Assembly (NCBI GenBank): GCA_937894825.1
Contig: CALCQT010000278.1
Coordinates: forward strand, 1 to 8,244
DNA: 8,244 bases
From: an uncultured Anaerolineaceae bacterium
Lineage (GTDB): Bacteria > Chloroflexota > Anaerolineae > Anaerolineales > Anaerolineaceae
Reading direction: 5' to 3'
Below are positions 6,189-8,244 of the stretch, one piece after another. The notes below the pieces were generated by a model. The model saw nothing but the letters and a program-made list of their open reading frames with translations, was not told where the DNA came from and searched no databases. Position 1 is the stretch's first letter. Every line of letters begins with the position of its first letter. Position numbers and translations under genes: made by a program.

Positions 6189-6198
6189 GTGCCGCTTG

Positions 6199-7068
6199 TC
6201 AATTCCTCCGATAACGCTCTTGCATGGCGGAGAAGTCTGCCACTTTGCTTAATTTAATCGAGCTATCATGGTCCGGATTATAAACTAAAAGTTTATAATC
6301 TTGATTATCAAAAATATCAAAACTCACAAAATCAAAAATCAGTTTACCGACTGCCGGATGTTTAACCTCTTTTACAATATTCGTCATGCTATTAACATCA
6401 TGTAGCGCCCACCATGAAGCAAAGGAATCACTTTTACTTTTCATTTCCTCAATAAATCTGATAAACCAGGGATCATCATTATGTTTTGCAAAAGTCGCAT
6501 GAAATCTTGCCAACATCTCTTTTGCATGGTATTCCCAATATTCAAAAAGTGACATATAGTCTTGATTACAAAACATCAAATGTATTGTATTTTGCTCATT
6601 GGTAGGTAGCTGGCTGAAATCGCCAAAAACAAATGCAGCGTATTTATTCCATTTCACCAAATTCCAGTAACCATCCGTGATAAATGCAGGACAATATAGT
6701 AAATCGAATTTTGCAAAAAAATTCAATACGCTGTCATTAACAGTCTGATGAGGCTCTACTTGCATAGACAAGGACTTATTGGCCAGGGCATATAGATGGC
6801 TGCGCTCCTCTTTTGTTAGCATAAATACTCTCGACAAGCTATCTAATATTGCGTCAGACACATTTATTTCTCTACCCTGTTCAAGCCATGTATACCATGT
6901 GATACCTATCCCAGCCAATTGTGCAACTTCCTCACGACGCAACCCGGGGGTACGGCGCCTTGTTCCAACCGAAATGCCTATATGTTCCGGCTTAATTTTA
7001 TTCCGGCGTGCTTTAAGAAATTCGCCTAATTCCGTGTATCTATTCGTTTCAGTTTTTTTCAAATCCAT
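6199..7068 (-). CDS. XRE-family regulator with MmyB-like ligand-binding domain
   Basis: The 289-residue protein has an XRE helix-turn-helix at about residues 12-92 with the diagnostic run RRRTPGLRREEVAQLAGI (37-54), WYTWLEQGREI and LTKEERSHLYALA. A PAS-like MmyB ligand-binding domain follows at about 110-285 (SVLNFFAKFD, PAFITDGYWNLVKWN, DYMSLFEYW). In this family the C-terminal domain senses small hydrophobic ligands, and the regulators often lie divergent from dehydrogenase genes that they control, as here. The ATG at 7068 has AGGA (7076-7079) 7 bases upstream. The gene is distinctly more A+T-rich than the ribosomal operon beside it, which suggests acquisition. Confidence 0.92.
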   Translation of the reverse strand: MDLKKTETNRYTELGEFLKARRNKIKPEHIGISVGTRRRTPGLRREEVAQLAGIGITWYTWLEQGREINVSDAILDSLSRVFMLTKEERSHLYALANKSLSMQVEPHQTVNDSVLNFFAKFDLLYCPAFITDGYWNLVKWNKYAAFVFGDFSQLPTNEQNTIHLMFCNQDYMSLFEYWEYHAKEMLARFHATFAKHNDDPWFIRFIEEMKSKSDSFASWWALHDVNSMTNIVKEVKHPAVGKLIFDFVSFDIFDNQDYKLLVYNPDHDSSIKLSKVADFSAMQERYRRN

Positions 7069-7077
7069 TTTACGATC

Positions 7078-7140
7078 CTATTAGTAATAATAATAGTATA
7101 AACAGGCTTATTGTACTATTATAGACGCCTATTAAAATAG
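7078..7140. promoter_or_regulatory. Divergent regulatory region with clustered CTATTA/TAATAG half-sites
   Basis: CTATTA occurs at 7078, 7116 and 7129, and its reverse complement TAATAG at 7091. Both neighbouring pairs (7078/7091 and 7116/7129) are offset by 13 bases. A perfect 9-base inverted repeat (ATAATAGTA at 7090-7098, TACTATTAT at 7114-7122) overlaps them. A plausible plus-strand promoter, TTGTAC (7111-7116) with TAAAAT (7133-7138) at 16 bases, lies within the right pair, while the left pair covers the ribosome-binding site of the XRE gene. The adjacent XRE regulator is the likely binder. Confidence 0.5.
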
Positions 7141-7171
7141 AATCACGCTAATTTGATTGGAAGAGGATCTT

Positions 7172-7468
7172 ATGAAATACTACATCTTAGAAGGAACATT
7201 TATTGAGAATCATCCCACAGGGGACGAGCTAAAAAAAGTAATGGGGGAACACTTTGCGTATCTAAAGGTTGGTCTTGAAAACGGTTCTGTATCGTTGTCC
7301 GGTCCAAAAACTGGAGGCGATGGCGGAATTGTCATAGTAAAGTCAGATAACATTGAAGATTTTTGCAACGAAGATCCCTTTGTTCGTCAAGGGGTTCAGA
7401 AATATCGTGTTTTGGAATTTTCTCCAAATGAATATTTGGATTGCCTTAAGGAATGGGCCAAGCAGTAA
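7172..7468 (+). CDS. YciI-like (YCII-related) protein
   Basis: The 98-residue product matches the small YciI ferredoxin-like fold: MKYYILEGTF, then EHFAYLKVGLENG with the conserved His (H27), SGPKTGGDGGIVIVK, and the EDPFVRQG motif (67-74) containing the conserved Asp-Pro-Phe. Family members form dimeric alpha-beta barrels, and a few have lyase or dehalogenase-like activity; most have no assigned reaction. The ATG at 7172 is preferred over an in-frame TTG at 7157 because the family begins at MKYY and GAGGA lies about 5-9 bases upstream. It is the first gene of a two-gene unit with the SDR gene, 31 bases downstream, and is divergent from the XRE regulator. Confidence 0.88.
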   Translation: MKYYILEGTFIENHPTGDELKKVMGEHFAYLKVGLENGSVSLSGPKTGGDGGIVIVKSDNIEDFCNEDPFVRQGVQKYRVLEFSPNEYLDCLKEWAKQ

Positions 7469-7499
7469 CGTAAACTCAAGCAGATTAAGGAGGATTCTA

Positions 7500-8244
7500 A
7501 TGCGTGTTTTTGTGACAGGCGCGACCGGATTTATTGGAACTGCCGTTGTAAAGGGGCTGATAAGTAGTGGTCACAATGTAATTGGTCTGGCTCGGTCAGA
7601 TAAGTCAGTTGCTACCCTTGCGGAATTGGGCGCAGAAGCGCAGCGTGGTAGTCTTGAAGATTTGGAAAGTCTACGCAGTGGCGCTGCGGCAGCAGATGGT
7701 GTAATACATCTTGCCTTTAATAATGGGTTTGGTGATTTTCATACAATAATCTCGAACGATCTGCAGGCTGTCCATACGATTGGGGATGTACTTGTCGGTA
7801 CAGGTAAACCATTTGTATCTACATCCGTAACTACGATGCTGCTCTCGAAAGGACAACCGGCAACTGAGGATATGGAAGGTTTAGAGGGAACTCCGGGATT
7901 CCCGCGAAGCGCAGCCGAAAATGCTGTAATCGCATTTGCAAAACGCGGCGTTCGTTCATCCGTAGTGCGGCTTGCGCCTTGTGTGCATGATGTGAGCCGT
8001 CAAGGTTTTGCGTCAGCGCTTGCACATATTGCCCGTGAGAAAGGTGTTTCCGCTTATGTGGATGGTGGAACAAATCTTCTGGAAACCATCAGTAAATGTA
8101 AAACTGGGGAAACAACTGCAATAGGTGCTTTTCATGGGTTTGAACTCTTGGTAGAGAAAAACTTCTTAGGAGTAAATTATCTAATTTTAAGAGGAAAGAC
8201 CGAGTATAAGATGGAACTGTCCACCAGTCCTGTAGGAAATATGG
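7500..8244 (+). CDS. SDR-type NAD(P)-binding oxidoreductase, N-terminal part continuing in frame into foreign sequence
   Basis: The frame starts at ATG 7500, 6 bases after a perfect AAGGAGG (7487-7493), and stays open to the window end (248 residues). Residues 1-187 are an atypical SDR of the NAD-dependent epimerase-like group: Rossmann motif TGATGFIG (6-13), basic A31-R32 at the end of strand 2 (an NADP preference is possible), VIHLAF (68-73), then FPRSAAENAV, where the usual catalytic Tyr-x-x-x-Lys is not evident, and VVRLAPCVH (155-163). Relatives of about 285-300 residues continue after a KGVSAYVGDG-like stretch with NRWPAVHRLD. Here the sequence after V187 (base 8060) departs completely. 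The protein is therefore probably a truncated or chimeric SDR, lacking the substrate-binding C-terminal third. Confidence 0.8.
   Translation, partial: MRVFVTGATGFIGTAVVKGLISSGHNVIGLARSDKSVATLAELGAEAQRGSLEDLESLRSGAAAADGVIHLAFNNGFGDFHTIISNDLQAVHTIGDVLVGTGKPFVSTSVTTMLLSKGQPATEDMEGLEGTPGFPRSAAENAVIAFAKRGVRSSVVRLAPCVHDVSRQGFASALAHIAREKGVSAYVDGGTNLLETISKCKTGETTAIGAFHGFELLVEKNFLGVNYLILRGKTEYKMELSTSPVGNM
8061..8244 (+). pseudogene. Fragment resembling the C-terminal part of a conjugative-element SNF2-helicase/DNA-methylase protein
   Basis: Residues 188-248 of the SDR frame no longer look like an SDR. The pattern LLETISKC, then a TAIG-x-FHGFEL stretch, NFLGVNYLILRGKTEYK and STSPVGNM matches, from memory, the segment near the C-terminus of the very large SNF2-helicase/N6-methylase proteins carried by integrative conjugative elements. 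There an IG-x-Y-x-GF core is followed by a YxLxLKG strand and an L-x-x-x-x-x-GN turn. The fragment has no own start and continues beyond the window. It would be the junction with a mobile element or an assembly chimera. No database check was possible. Confidence 0.5.

Noticed and set aside
7831..8073. 80-codon minus-strand ORF
   Set aside because: It is antisense to the SDR gene and shows no family resemblance.
8060..8110. Possible simple frameshift in the SDR gene
   Set aside because: The other two plus frames after 8060 do not restore the expected NRWPAVHRLD-like continuation and soon reach stops, so a foreign junction fits better than a frameshift.

Overview
The window is a stretch of bacterial chromosome, most likely from an anaerobic member of the Chloroflexota (class Anaerolineae); this is an inference. 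It rests on a compact rplU-rpmA-rpmE ribosomal operon, on an L27 with no Firmicutes-type cleavable N-terminal extension and no Prp protease gene beside it, and on a four-cysteine L31 with a long extra C-terminal domain. The left three quarters has a balanced base composition. The right quarter, from about 6190, is clearly richer in A+T and looks acquired.

Layout: (1) 1-879, the 3' part of a COG0523/CobW-type metal-chaperone GTPase with a large histidine-rich loop, ending against a hairpin that probably serves as a bidirectional terminator. (2) 1025-1849, minus strand, a MerR-family regulator with a GyrI/BmrR-like effector domain. (3) A 242-base gap holding a MerR-type promoter (19-base spacer with a dyad) that faces right toward (4) 2092-2838, a YitT-family membrane protein without the usual C-terminal domain. 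(5) 2884-4611, minus strand, a complete ABC exporter half-transporter with its own promoter and a palindrome near the predicted transcription start. (6) A divergent region with a consensus sigma-70 promoter and a structured leader, followed by rplU (L21), rpmA (L27) and a long L31. (7) A strong bidirectional terminator at 6157-6188. (8) 6199-7068, minus strand, an XRE/MmyB-type regulator divergent from a YciI-like gene and an SDR oxidoreductase gene, with clustered CTATTA/TAATAG half-sites between them.

The most notable points are two. The L31 protein carries a C-terminal domain that resembles the DNA-binding C-terminal domain of the RNA polymerase alpha subunit, a physical link between ribosome and transcription modules. 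At the right edge, the SDR reading frame stops resembling an SDR at about base 8060 and continues in frame into sequence resembling the C-terminal part of the giant SNF2-helicase/DNA-methylase proteins of conjugative elements. That is a recombination or assembly junction.

How the genes may work together: the MerR regulator, the YitT protein and the ABC exporter form a plausible small-molecule sensing and export neighbourhood, though only the MerR-type promoter gives direct support. The ribosomal genes form one operon under one promoter. The XRE-YciI-SDR trio looks like a self-contained regulator plus redox-enzyme cassette inserted behind the ribosomal terminator.
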